The notes: generated by a model from the letters alone, not told the origin. A stretch of DNA of 64,000 bases from Sphaerisporangium viridialbum (GCF_049674955.1 NZ_CP187232.1:4154001-4218000), one strand, 5' to 3'; shown: positions 52,469 through 61,448, numbered from the stretch's first letter. Numbers and translations are program-made.

Positions 52469-55400
52469 CTAGACGTTGCGCCGGTACTGGCCCCCCGCCT
52501 CGAACAGCGCCTCGGTGATCTGGCCCAGCGAGCAGACGCGGGCGGCGTCCATCAGGGCGGCGAAGGCGTTCCGGTCGGACATCGCGGCCTCCCTGAGCCG
52601 CCGGAGCGCCTCGGGCGCCTCGGCCGCGTGCCGCCCCTGGAACTCCCGCAGCCGGGCGAGCTGGCCGCGCTTCTCCTCCTCGGTGCCCCTGGCGAGCTCC
52701 AGCGTGCCGTGCTCGGTCGCCCCCTCGGGGTTGCGGAAGGTGTTGACCCCGATGATCGGCAGTGACCCGTCGTGCTTGCGGGTCTCGTACAGCATCGACT
52801 CGTCCTGGATACGGCCCCGCTGGTAGCCGGTCTCCATCGCGCCGAGCACGCCGCCCCGGTCCGACAGCCGCTCGAACTCCGAGAGGACGGCCTCCTCGAC
52901 CAGGTCGGTGAGGTCGTCGACGATGAAGGATCCCTGCAACGGGTTCTCGTTGACCGCCAGGCCCCACTCCCGGTTGATGATCATCTGGATCGCCATGGCC
53001 CGGCGCACGGACTCCGGGCTCGGGGTGGTCACCGCCTCGTCGAAGGCGTTGGTGTGGAGGCTGTTGCAGTTGTCGTAGATGGCGATCAGGGCCTGCAGGG
53101 TGGTGCGGATGTCGTTGAAGTTCATCTCCTGCGCGTGCAGCGACCGGCCCGAGGTCTGGATGTGGTACTTCAGCTTCTGCGACCGCTCGCCCGCTCCGTA
53201 CCTGTCGCGCATGGCGACCGCCCACACGCGGCGGGCCACCCGGCCGAGCACGCTGTACTCCGGGTCCATGCCGTTGGAGAAGAAGAACGACAGGCTCGGC
53301 GCGAAGTCGTCCACCGCCATGCCCCTGGCGAGGTACGCCTCGACGTAGGTGAATCCGTTGGCCAGCGTGAAGGCCAGCTGCGTGATCGGGTTCGCCCCCG
53401 CCTCGGCGATGTGGTAGCCGGAGATCGACACCGAGTAGAAGTTGCGCACCTGGTTGGCGATGAACCACTCCTGCACGTCGGCCATCATCCGCAGGCTGAA
53501 GTCCGTCGAGAAGATGCAGGTGTTCTGCCCCTGGTCCTCCTTCAGGATGTCGGCCTGCACCGTGCCGCGCACCGTGGCGAGCGTGGCCTTCCTGAGGGCC
53601 TCGGCCTCCTCGGCGTCCGGCTCGCGCCCGTTGCCGGCCTCGAACCGCGCAAGGGCCTGGTCCATCGCGGTGTGCAGGAAGAACGCCAGGATGGTCGGGG
53701 CGGGCCCGTTGATGGTCATCGACACCGACGTGTTCGGCGAGGACAGGTCGAAGCCTTCGTACAGCGCCTTCATGTCGTCCAGGGTGGCGATCGACACCCC
53801 CGAGGTGCCCACCTTGCCGTACACGTCGGGCCGTTCGGCGGGGTCGTTGCCGTACAGGGTGACCGAGTCGAACGCCGTCGACAGGCGCACGGCGGGCTGG
53901 CCGTCCGACAGCATCTTGAACCGCCGGTTCGTACGGAACGGGTCGCCCTCGCCGGCGAACATGCGGATCGGGTCCTCGTCGTCCCGCTTGAAGGGGAACA
54001 CCCCGGCGGTGAAGGGGAACCGCCCGGGCAGGTTCTCCGAGCGCAGGAACCGCAGCAGCTCGCCGTGGTCGGTGAACCTCGGCAGCGCCACGCGCGGCAC
54101 GCGGCTGCCCGACAGCGAGGTGCGCCACAGCGGCGTGCGCAGTTCCTTGCCCCGCACGGTCACCACCAGCTCCTCGGCGGAGTATGCGGCGACCGTCTCG
54201 GGCCAGCCGTCCAGCAGGGCGCGGCCGTCGCCGGGCAGTTCGGCGTCGGCGCGGTCGCGCAGCGCGTCCAGCGCCGAGGCGTCGCCGCCCTCGGCGGCCA
54301 GCAGGCCCCGCACCTCGGCGAGCTGCTGGCGGCGGCGCGCCACCTCGGCCTGCCGCGTGGTCTGCCGGTGGTAGTCCCGCACTGCCTCCGCGATCTCGGC
54401 GAGGTACCTGACCCGGGCCGGGGGCACGATCGCGGCGCCCAGGCTGGAGGTCTTGACCGACGTCCCGGGAAGCAGCCCGGGGCTGGGCGGCAGGCCCTTG
54501 TCGCCGAGCAGCTCGCGCAGCCGCTGGTAGAGCGCGGTGACGCCGTCGTCGTTGAACCGCGCGGCGACGGTGCCGTAGACCGGCATGTCCTCTGGGGCGG
54601 TGCCGAAGGCCTCGCGGTTGCGCACCATCTGGCGCCGCACGTCGCGCAGGGCGTCCTCCGCGCCGCGCCGGTCGAACTTGTTGATCGCGACGACGTCGGC
54701 GAAGTCGAGCATGTCGATCTTCTCAAGCTGCGAGCTCGCGCCGAACTCGGGGGTCATGACGTACAGCGAGATGTCGCTGAACGGCACGATCGCGGCGTCG
54801 CCCTGCCCGATGCCGGGGGTCTCCACGATCACCAGGTCGTTCCCGGCGGCCCGGCACACGGCGATCACGTCGGCGAGGTGCTCGGGCAGCTCGTGGGACC
54901 CGCGGGTGGCCAGCGAGCGGAAGAACACGTCCGAGCCGAGGCTGTTCATCCGGATCCGGTCGCCGAGCAGGGCGCCGCCGCCCCTGCGCCGGGTCGGGTC
55001 CACCGCGACCACCGCGACGCGGAGCTTGTCCTCGTAGTCGACGCGCAGCCTGCGGATCAGCTCGTCGGTGAGCGAGGACTTGCCCGACCCGCCGGTGCCG
55101 GTGATGCCGAGCACCGGGACGTGTCGTCCCGAGGCGGCGGCGCGCACCGCGTCCAGGTACGGCCGCCCGGCCTTGCCCGCCTCGACGAAGGTGATCGCCC
55201 TGGCCACGGCCCCGTGGTCGCCGCCGGCCACGGCGGGCGGCTCGGCGCCCTCGGTCAGGTCGACGTCGCACGCCTCGATGACGCCGTTGATCATGCCGGC
55301 GAGGCCGAGGCGCTGGCCGTCCTCGGGGGAGAAGATCTTGGCCACCCCGTGGCCCTCCAGGGCGGCGATCTCGTCGGGGACGATGACCCCGCCGCCGCCC

Positions 55401-55681
55401 CCGTAGACCTTGACGTGCCCGGCGCCCCGCTCGCGCAGCAGGTCGACGAGGTAGGTGAAGAACTCGACGTGACCGCCCTGGTAGGAGCTGATCGCCACGC
55501 CCTGCGCGTCCTCCTGGACGGCCGCGGTGACGATCTCGTCCACCGACCGGTCGTGGCCGAGGTGGATCACCTCCGCGCCCTGGGACTGCAGGATGCGGCG
55601 CATGATGTTGATCGCCGCGTCGTGCCCGTCGAACAGGGCCGCCGCGGTGACGACTCGCACGGGATTGGCAGGTACGTACAC
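52469..55681 (-). CDS. icmF: fused isobutyryl-CoA mutase IcmF
   Basis: 1070 residues from GTG 55681 with GAGGAG upstream. Order: B12-binding domain (1-135, DGHDAAINI), a MeaB-like P-loop GTPase chaperone (about 185-410, GITGTGGSGKSS, VVAVDPTRRRGGGALLGDRI, AINKFDRRG), then the acyl-CoA mutase TIM barrel (about 500-1060, FSNGMDPEYSVLGRVARRVW, QTSGRSLHAQEMNFNDI, YDNCNSLHTNAFDEA). The fusion order is diagnostic of IcmF. It interconverts isobutyryl- and n-butyryl-CoA (some also pivalyl- or isovaleryl-CoA) using adenosylcobalamin. Monocistronic, under a tandem palindromic operator. Confidence 0.95.
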   Translation of the reverse strand: MYVPANPVRVVTAAALFDGHDAAINIMRRILQSQGAEVIHLGHDRSVDEIVTAAVQEDAQGVAISSYQGGHVEFFTYLVDLLRERGAGHVKVYGGGGGVIVPDEIAALEGHGVAKIFSPEDGQRLGLAGMINGVIEACDVDLTEGAEPPAVAGGDHGAVARAITFVEAGKAGRPYLDAVRAAASGRHVPVLGITGTGGSGKSSLTDELIRRLRVDYEDKLRVAVVAVDPTRRRGGGALLGDRIRMNSLGSDVFFRSLATRGSHELPEHLADVIAVCRAAGNDLVIVETPGIGQGDAAIVPFSDISLYVMTPEFGASSQLEKIDMLDFADVVAINKFDRRGAEDALRDVRRQMVRNREAFGTAPEDMPVYGTVAARFNDDGVTALYQRLRELLGDKGLPPSPGLLPGTSVKTSSLGAAIVPPARVRYLAEIAEAVRDYHRQTTRQAEVARRRQQLAEVRGLLAAEGGDASALDALRDRADAELPGDGRALLDGWPETVAAYSAEELVVTVRGKELRTPLWRTSLSGSRVPRVALPRFTDHGELLRFLRSENLPGRFPFTAGVFPFKRDDEDPIRMFAGEGDPFRTNRRFKMLSDGQPAVRLSTAFDSVTLYGNDPAERPDVYGKVGTSGVSIATLDDMKALYEGFDLSSPNTSVSMTINGPAPTILAFFLHTAMDQALARFEAGNGREPDAEEAEALRKATLATVRGTVQADILKEDQGQNTCIFSTDFSLRMMADVQEWFIANQVRNFYSVSISGYHIAEAGANPITQLAFTLANGFTYVEAYLARGMAVDDFAPSLSFFFSNGMDPEYSVLGRVARRVWAVAMRDRYGAGERSQKLKYHIQTSGRSLHAQEMNFNDIRTTLQALIAIYDNCNSLHTNAFDEAVTTPSPESVRRAMAIQMIINREWGLAVNENPLQGSFIVDDLTDLVEEAVLSEFERLSDRGGVLGAMETGYQRGRIQDESMLYETRKHDGSLPIIGVNTFRNPEGATEHGTLELARGTEEEKRGQLARLREFQGRHAAEAPEALRRLREAAMSDRNAFAALMDAARVCSLGQITEALFEAGGQYRRNV

Positions 55682-55698
55682 CGGCGCTCCTCAGGAAG

Positions 55699-55738
55699 TT
55701 ACTAGGACGTCCTACTAAATTGTAGGACGTCCTAGTAA
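55699..55738 (-). promoter_or_regulatory. icmF promoter with two palindromic operators
   Basis: TAGGACGTCCTA occurs at 55703-55714 and 55723-55734, centres 20 bp apart, and the whole block is a perfect inverted repeat with 17-bp arms and a 6-bp spacer. On the minus strand a TACAAT -10 (55724-55719) sits across the spacer, so a dimer pair here would block transcription. The cognate regulator, probably TetR-type, is not obvious in the window. Confidence 0.78.
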
Positions 55739-55913
55739 CGCATGGGAACCCGCACGGGGTGCGGCCGGGGGTGGGCCGGCTATCCACCGAGGAGGGGCGG
55801 CGGGGGCGCGACGCGGTGGAGCGCCTGCCTGCCGCCGCTTCCTGCCGCCGTGCTGCGCCGAAGAGGCGACGGCGGGATGGGAAGGACGCAGCGGCAGGCG
55901 TGGAGACTTCCGG

Positions 55914-56230
55914 TCAGGCCGCGGCCCTGTCCGGCGAGGACTCGCGAAGCGTCTTCAGCGCGCCGCTCCAGGAGACGACCTCGTCGAGCATGGCGTTGAC
56001 CGCCTGCTCCTGGTGGGGGGCCGGCGTGAACGCCGTCATGTCAGTGAAGTCCGTGAACAGCGACAGCGCGACCTGGCCGCGGACGTCGGCGATCTTCAGG
56101 TTGGCCATGATCATACGCAGGTGCTCGACCGCCCGCGTCCCGCCGGACGCGCCGTAGCCGACGAACCCCGCCGCCGGACCTCGCTCTTGCGTCCCAGGCG
56201 GGTGCTTCCGGTGATGATCGCCAGTTTCAT
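55914..56230 (-). pseudogene. NADPH-dependent FMN reductase gene with internal deletion
   Basis: From ATG 56230 the frame reads MKLAIITGSTRLGRKSE, the flavodoxin-like start of NADPH:FMN reductases. In a shifted frame it then continues AAGFVGYGASGGTRAVEHLR and runs to a normal C-terminus and stop at 55914. About 100 internal residues, including the YNHS/NAIDF region, are missing, and the join is out of frame near 56175. Non-functional. Confidence 0.82.
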
Positions 56231-56269
56231 GATGCTGTGACGTTTCCTGATGGGTGGAAGGCGGCGGGA

Positions 56270-56836
56270 TCAGGCGGCGGGGGTCACCTTGACGGCGGAG
56301 ATGTCGAACTCCAGGGTGATCTTCTCGGAGACCATGACGCCGCCGGCCTCCAGCACCGCGTTGAAGTTGATGCCGTAGTCCTTGCGGTTGACCACGGTGC
56401 GGCCCTCGAAGCCGGCGCGCTCGGCCCCGAAGGCGTCCTTGGCCGAGCCGGTGTACTCGAAGTCGATGGTGATCGAGCGGGTGACGTCCTTGATGGTCAG
56501 GTCGCCCGTGACCCGGAACTCCGTCGCGCCGACCTGCTCGACGGCGGTGCTGGTGAAGGTGATCAGCGGGAAGGCGGGGGCGTCGAAGAAGTCGTTGGTG
56601 CGCAGGTGGCCGTCGCGCTGCTCGTTGCGGGTGTCGACGCTGGCGACCTGGACCGTCACCTTGGCGTGCGACTTCGACGGGTCGGCCGCGTCGAGGTAGG
56701 CGCTGCCCTCCCACTCGTTGAAGGCGCCGTGGACCTTGGTGACCATGGCGTGCCGGGCGACGAAGCCCAGGCGGCTGTGCGCGGTGTCGAACTGGTACTG
56801 GCCGGTGAGCTCGGGGCTGAGGGTGCTCGTCGACAT
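56270..56836 (-). CDS. YceI-family protein
   Basis: 188 residues from ATG 56836 with AGGGAG upstream. The lipocalin-like YceI beta-barrel: YQFDTAHSRLGFVARHAMVT, VHGAFNEWEGSAYLD, LRTNDFFDAPAFPLITF, VTGDLTIKDVTRSITIDFEY and DYGINFNAVLEAGGVMVSEK. Members bind isoprenoid or other amphiphilic molecules. No signal peptide, so cytoplasmic here. Divergent from a MarR regulator, with its operator between. Confidence 0.9.
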   Translation of the reverse strand: MSTSTLSPELTGQYQFDTAHSRLGFVARHAMVTKVHGAFNEWEGSAYLDAADPSKSHAKVTVQVASVDTRNEQRDGHLRTNDFFDAPAFPLITFTSTAVEQVGATEFRVTGDLTIKDVTRSITIDFEYTGSAKDAFGAERAGFEGRTVVNRKDYGINFNAVLEAGGVMVSEKITLEFDISAVKVTPAA

Positions 56837-56890
56837 ATGGGGACTCCCTTGAAAACGGGGTTGGATGCGTTTGACGTGCGCTTTCGCGCG

Positions 56891-56938
56891 ATGTTGATGC
56901 ATCAGCAAGTTAATCGAAAGATGTTGATGCGTCAACAT
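56891..56938 (+). promoter_or_regulatory. two MarR-type operators between YceI and MarR genes
   Basis: ATGTTGATGCATCAGCA starts at 56891 and ATGTTGATGCGTCAACAT occupies 56921-56938. The second has perfect 7-bp arms ATGTTGA/TCAACAT; the first has the central palindrome TGATGCATCA. The copies are 30 bp apart, one near each start, so one regulator probably represses both genes. Confidence 0.75.
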
Positions 56939-56955
56939 TCGGTAGGATCGATGAT

Positions 56956-57522
56956 GTGACCGAGACCCGGTGGCTGGACGAGCGCGAGCAGCGCATGTGG
57001 CGCGCCTTCGGGAACATGCGCCGCCGGCTCGACAGCGCGATGGAGCGGCACCTCAACGGCGAGAGCCTGTCCATGGCCGACTACCAGCTCCTCGTCCCGC
57101 TGTCGGAGGCCCCCGGCGGCAGGATCCGTGCCCGCGAGCTGCGCCGGTCGATCAGCTGGGACCGCAGCCGCCTGTCCCACCAGCTCCGCCGCATGGAGCA
57201 GCGCGGGCTCATCACCCGTGAGGACTGCCCGGGAGACGCGCGCGGCACCGTGATCCGCCTGACCGCCGAGGGCCGCCGCACGATCGAGGCCGCCGCCCCC
57301 GGCCACGTCGAGACCGTGCGGCGCCTGTTCGTCGACGCGCTGACCCCGGACGAGATCGAGACCCTGACGTCGATCGCCCACCGGGTGCTCGCCCGCATCT
57401 CGGACGACGCCGCGGAGCCCTGCGACTCCGTCGAAAGGACCGGCCCGCGCGCGCCGGCGGATGAGGAGCCGGGCGAAGCCGGTTGCGAGCCGGGCGAGGC
57501 CGGTTGCGAGCCGGGCCGCTGA
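56956..57522 (+). CDS. MarR-family regulator
   Basis: 188 residues from GTG 56956. Winged HTH: MADYQLLVPLSEAPGGRIRA, RELRRSISWDRSRLSHQLRR, MEQRGLITREDCPGDARGT, with dimer helices around it. The C-terminal 35 residues are extra and end in a 21-bp tandem duplication (57466-57486, 57487-57507) giving EPGEAGC twice. Divergent from the YceI gene, a common pair. Confidence 0.9.
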   Translation: MTETRWLDEREQRMWRAFGNMRRRLDSAMERHLNGESLSMADYQLLVPLSEAPGGRIRARELRRSISWDRSRLSHQLRRMEQRGLITREDCPGDARGTVIRLTAEGRRTIEAAAPGHVETVRRLFVDALTPDEIETLTSIAHRVLARISDDAAEPCDSVERTGPRAPADEEPGEAGCEPGEAGCEPGR

Positions 57523-57525
57523 GGC

Positions 57526-58416
57526 TCAGCGCGCCGCCGCGTCCCTGAGCGCGGCGAGCAGCCCGCGGAGCGCGGGCCGGCCCAGCGAGGTCTCCCGTAC
57601 GGCCGCGTGGATCGCCCTGATCGGCTCGGGCTCGCGGACCCTGCGCACGACGACGGCGGGGTGGCGGTTGGCCAGACCCATGTCGGGAATAAGGCTGATC
57701 CCGAGGCCGGCGGCGACGAACCCCTGCGCCGTGGCGTAGTCCTCGCTCTCCACCACGAAACCGGGGCTGAAGCCCGCCGCGGCACAGCCGTCGAGCAGGG
57801 CGTCGACGCAGGGGCCGGGCCGCTCGCTGCCGACCCACGGCTCATCGGCCAGGTCGGTGAGGTCGAGCACGCGCTTGGCGGCGAGCCGGTGCCCCTTGGG
57901 CAGGACGGCGCGGTAGGGGTCGTCGAGCAGGTGGACGAGGTGGACGCCTTCGTGGACCAGGCCGTGGGGCCGGACCACGATGGCCAGGTCGGCCCGTCCC
58001 TGCGTCACCTCAGGCAGCGGGTCCTGCGGGTCGGTCATCTTGAGGTCGACCCGCACGCCCGGGTGCGCCCGGCGGAACCGGCCGAGCGCGGGCGCCATCA
58101 GGGTGGCGCCCGACGTGGCGAAGTAGCGGACCGCCAGCCGTCCCGCGCGCCCGGCCCGCAGGTCGGCAAGCGCCGCCTCCGCCTCGGACACCTGCCTGCC
58201 GATGACGGCCGCGTGCTCGGTGAGCAGCCGCCCGGCCTCCGTCGGCCGCACGCCCCGGCCGACCCGCTCCAGCAGCGCGGTGCCCGCCTGCTTCTCCAGG
58301 GCCGCCACCTGCTGGCTGACGGCGGAGGGGGTGTACCCGAGGCTCGCCGCCGCGGCGGTCACCGACCCGCTGGTGACGACCGCGTGCAGTACCTGCATCC
58401 GTCGCACGTCAAGCAT
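57526..58416 (-). CDS. LysR-family transcriptional regulator
   Basis: 296 residues from ATG 58416 (MLDVRRMQVLHAVVTSGSVT). HTH: AAAASLGYTPSAVSQQVAAL; effector domain from about residue 88. Divergent from the start of an EamA-type transporter gene, its probable former target, which is now truncated. Convergent with marR, 3 nt between stops. Confidence 0.92.
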   Translation of the reverse strand: MLDVRRMQVLHAVVTSGSVTAAAASLGYTPSAVSQQVAALEKQAGTALLERVGRGVRPTEAGRLLTEHAAVIGRQVSEAEAALADLRAGRAGRLAVRYFATSGATLMAPALGRFRRAHPGVRVDLKMTDPQDPLPEVTQGRADLAIVVRPHGLVHEGVHLVHLLDDPYRAVLPKGHRLAAKRVLDLTDLADEPWVGSERPGPCVDALLDGCAAAGFSPGFVVESEDYATAQGFVAAGLGISLIPDMGLANRHPAVVVRRVREPEPIRAIHAAVRETSLGRPALRGLLAALRDAAAR

Positions 58417-58513
58417 GTAGCTCAGCTTAAAGGTATGTGCACGACTTTGCACTTGTCCTGTCGGGTCGTCTCCGGCAACGTTCATGTCGGCCGGCTGAGC
58501 AGGGAGGCGAAGG

Positions 58514-58684
58514 GTGATCATCGGGGGACGTGGCGCGTGGGTCCGCATGGCCGTGCTCGCGCTGCTGTGGGGATCGGCCTTCCTGTGGATCAAGGTGGCC
58601 CTGAGCAACGGGCTGACCCCGCTCCAGATCACCGTCGAGGCCACGGCCGTACGACGACAAGGCACCGCATCGACCACCGGATGA
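58514..58684 (+). pseudogene. truncated EamA/DMT transporter gene
   Basis: GTG 58514 opens a frame MIIGGRGAWVRMAVLALLWG then SAFLWIKVALSNGLTPLQIT, the first helix of DMT/EamA exporters, normally about 300 residues. It continues into unrelated sequence at VEATAVRRQG and stops at 58684. A deletion has joined this start to DNA just upstream of the MFS gene. Confidence 0.75.
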
Positions 58685-58691
58685 ACGGATC

Positions 58692-59957
58692 ATGCACCCC
58701 GAATCCCCATGGCGGATCGCCGACTTCCGCACGTTGTTCACCGCTTCCATCCTCAGCCAGCTCGGCACGAACATCGGCTACGTCGCCGTCCCGCTCATCG
58801 CCGTGTCCGCGCTCGACGCGAGTCCCGGTCAGGTCGGGGCGCTCGCCACGCTGAGCACCGTCGCCTTCCTCCTCATCGGCCTGCCCGCGGGGGCATGGGT
58901 CGACCGGATGCGCCACCGGCGCGTGCTCATCGCCGCCGACCTGGCACGAGCGGGGCTGTTCGCCTCCATCCCCCTGGCCTGGTGGCTGGGCACCCTCACG
59001 CTCGGGCAGCTGTACGCGGTGGTCCTGCTGAACGGCTGCGCCACGGTCTTCTTCGACGTCGGCTCGCAGAGCGTGCTGCCGCGACTGGTCGGCCGCGACG
59101 GCCTCGTCCAGGCGAACGCCGCCGTGATGAGCCTCATAGCCGTCGGCAACGTGGCGGGGCGCAGCGCGGGCGGAGGGCTCGTCCAGGTGCTCACGGCGCC
59201 GGTGGCCGTGGCGTTCACCGCCGCGAGCCACCTGGCCTCGGCCCTCAGGCTCACCGCCATGCGCCGCACGCCCGCACCGCCCCCGCCCCTCCCCGGGCGG
59301 TCCACCAGACTGGGAGCACAGGTCGCCGAGGGAGTGCGTCACGTCTTCGGCAACCCGGAGCTGCGGGCCCTCGCGCTCACCGCGGCCCTCAACAACCTCG
59401 GCTCCCAGATCGTCAACACCATGCTCCCGGTGCTGTTCATCCGCGAGCTCGGCCTCCCGGCGGGTGCGCTCGGCCTGTTCTGGGCCGTGGGGGGAGCGGG
59501 CCTGCTGCTCGGCGCCCGCTGCGCCCGCCCGGTCGCCGTGCGGCTCGGCTATGGCCGCGCTCTCGGCCTCGTCGGCCTGTGCTCGGCGCCCGCGGGACTG
59601 CTCGTGCCGCTGTTCATCGACGACGGCCCCGGGCTGTGGGTGGCGGCGACCGGCTACCTGATCGCCATGTTCAAGACGGGCATGGACAACGTGCTCGGCG
59701 TGAGCCTGCGGCAGCGCATGACGCCGGACTCGCTCCTCGGCCGCATGAACGCCACCTTCCGCTGCCTGCTCACCGGCGCGCTCGCGGTCGGCGCCGCCGT
59801 GGCCGGGCTGATCGGGGAGCTGGTCACGGTGCGCACCACCCTGTGGGTGGGTGGCGCCTTCTTCGCGGTGGCCTTCCTGCCGGTGTTCCTGTCTCCCGTG
59901 CGCACGCGGCGCGAACTGCCGGAGCGGCAAGTGCAGACCGTGACGAGCATCACCTGA
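58692..59957 (+). CDS. MFS transporter (MFS_3/EntS-like)
   Basis: 421 residues, about 12 helices. RTLFTASILSQLGTNIGYVA, LLIGLPAGAWVDRMRHRRVL (the MFS loop 2-3 motif) and a repeat half from about residue 225. Related proteins export siderophores or drugs. The start lies 7 nt after the EamA remnant, so it may now use that gene's promoter and LysR control. Substrate unknown. Confidence 0.87.
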   Translation: MHPESPWRIADFRTLFTASILSQLGTNIGYVAVPLIAVSALDASPGQVGALATLSTVAFLLIGLPAGAWVDRMRHRRVLIAADLARAGLFASIPLAWWLGTLTLGQLYAVVLLNGCATVFFDVGSQSVLPRLVGRDGLVQANAAVMSLIAVGNVAGRSAGGGLVQVLTAPVAVAFTAASHLASALRLTAMRRTPAPPPPLPGRSTRLGAQVAEGVRHVFGNPELRALALTAALNNLGSQIVNTMLPVLFIRELGLPAGALGLFWAVGGAGLLLGARCARPVAVRLGYGRALGLVGLCSAPAGLLVPLFIDDGPGLWVAATGYLIAMFKTGMDNVLGVSLRQRMTPDSLLGRMNATFRCLLTGALAVGAAVAGLIGELVTVRTTLWVGGAFFAVAFLPVFLSPVRTRRELPERQVQTVTSIT

Positions 59958-60165
59958 CTTTACTTCCCGTGGAACCCTAAACCGCCCAAAGGCGACATAT
60001 GGTATTTAACCGGACATGAAAGCGTCCGTATGGGGCCTTCCGCGCCAAGGGAGGCCCTCGGTGATCAAAAGGCAGGCGGCTCCGCCCCGTCCCCACGGTG
60101 GCTGAGCGGCAAGGTGCCCTGCCGATCACCTCATCTCTGTTCATCGTTCTACGGGAAGTCGTCTC

Positions 60166-60414
60166 ATGAGCCACGGCAGCGGTCGCGCGCACATCGTCTT
60201 CGAGATGGACCTCGCGCTCCACGAGGCGCGCAGGCGGGCCGAGGTGGTCGCCGCGCTGGGCCCGGACTGGGACCCCGTGGCGGTCATGCGAGCGGAAGAG
60301 GAGGCGTACGACCTCCTCTACTCCGATCTCGACGAGGAGCAGCGCGCGACCTACGACATGCTCGTGGCCGAGGGCGTGCTCCCGCGACGAGAGGCGGGCC
60401 GTGCTTCCGATTGA
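60166..60414 (+). CDS. small helical protein, DUF6400-like
   Basis: 82 residues from ATG 60166; GGGAAG lies 9 nt upstream. IVFEMDLALHEARRRAEVVA, ALGPDWDPVAVMRAEEEAYD and DMLVAEGVLP recall the uncharacterised DUF6400 family. Acidic, all-helical. The stop overlaps the start of the next small gene by 14 nt, so the two are coupled. Confidence 0.68.
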   Translation: MSHGSGRAHIVFEMDLALHEARRRAEVVAALGPDWDPVAVMRAEEEAYDLLYSDLDEEQRATYDMLVAEGVLPRREAGRASD

Positions 60415-60634
60415 CCCCCACGCCGACATCGCCCGTCGAGCCTGGATCTCCTGCCCCCGGTGCCTGGACGACAGGGACTGCACGGACTGCGGCACCGGCC
60501 GCAACTGCCGGGACCACTGGCGCTACCTGCTGAGCACCACCGGGAGCATCCTGCACGTGCAGTGCCCGGGATGCGCCCACCTCTGGGCACACGAGACCCA
60601 CTTCGGAGCGGGCGGCAGGCCCCCCTCCCTCTGA
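60401..60634 (+). CDS. small Cys-rich zinc-ribbon-like protein
   Basis: 77 residues from GTG 60401 with GAGAGG upstream. Cys pairs CPRC, CTDC, GRNCRDH and CPGC give enough ligands for one or two zinc knuckles. Function unknown. Overlaps the DUF6400-like gene, implying joint translation. Confidence 0.62.
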   Translation: MLPIDPHADIARRAWISCPRCLDDRDCTDCGTGRNCRDHWRYLLSTTGSILHVQCPGCAHLWAHETHFGAGGRPPSL

Positions 60635-60805
60635 GCAGGCCGCCAAGAAAGGCCGGGCCGCGCCTATGGCTCGCTCACGGCCGCCGGGCGAGGCAGGTCG
60701 ACCGCCGCTGGAGCCGTCGCAGGTGGCGGTTTCCCTCGCGGCCGGGACGCTCGTCGACCAGGGAGCGCCGGGGGCCGGGGGGTGGACCGGCGCTAACCTG
60801 TGCGC

Positions 60806-61432
60806 ATGGCCGAGCCGTACCTCACCGTCAGTGGGTTCACCGAGCACGAGATCGAGGTCAGGCGCTCCCGGTTCATCTGCGCGCTCATGCCGGTGACCGA
60901 GGAGGGCCAGGCGGCCGGTTTCGTGGCCGCGCGCAGGAAGTCCCACCACGCCGCGCGGCACACCTGCTCGGCGTACGTCATCGGGGGCGACCGGCGCATT
61001 CAGCGGGCCGACGACGACGGCGAGCCCTCCGGCACGGCCGGCATCCCGATGCTGGAGGTGCTGAACCGGCGCGGCCTCGCCGACACGATCGCGGTGGTGA
61101 CCCGGTACTTCGGCGGCATCCTGCTCGGCGCGGGCGGCCTGGCCCGGGCGTACGGCGGCGCCGTCGCCGAGACGCTCGACCGGGCCGAGATCCTCACCAT
61201 GGTCCCCGCGCGGGTCATGACCGTCCGCGTCGGGCACGCCCAGGCCGGGCGGCTGGAGAACGACCTGCGCGCGTCCGGCCACGCCGTGCGGGACGTCTCC
61301 TACGGCGCGGACGTGGCCGTCCAGGTCGGGGTCGACGTCGCGCGGGTGGAGGAGTTCACCGCCTGGGTCGCGGGCGCCACGGCCGGCCAGGCCGCCGTCG
61401 CGCCCGGCCCGCTGGTGTACGTCCAGACCTAG
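60806..61432 (+). CDS. YigZ/IMPACT-family protein
   Basis: 208 residues from ATG 60806. Domain 1 carries SRFICALMPVTEE, HHAARHTCSAYVIG, RADDDGEPSGTAGIPMLE and VVTRYFGGILLGAGGLARAY, the IMPACT-family core. A C-terminal ferredoxin-like UPF0029 domain follows. Function not established; related to translation-linked IMPACT. There is no ribosome site, and TAACCT at 60794-60799 ends 6 nt before the ATG, so the mRNA is probably leaderless. A GTG at 60800 is the alternative start. Confidence 0.88.
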   Translation: MAEPYLTVSGFTEHEIEVRRSRFICALMPVTEEGQAAGFVAARRKSHHAARHTCSAYVIGGDRRIQRADDDGEPSGTAGIPMLEVLNRRGLADTIAVVTRYFGGILLGAGGLARAYGGAVAETLDRAEILTMVPARVMTVRVGHAQAGRLENDLRASGHAVRDVSYGADVAVQVGVDVARVEEFTAWVAGATAGQAAVAPGPLVYVQT

Positions 61433-61448
61433 GAGCGCCGCCTCCGGG

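Noticed and set aside
52772..55705. 977-codon open frame on the plus strand opposite icmF
   Set aside because: It is a shadow of the IcmF coding strand in GC-rich DNA; the translation is low-complexity and lacks motifs, while IcmF on the minus strand is unmistakable.
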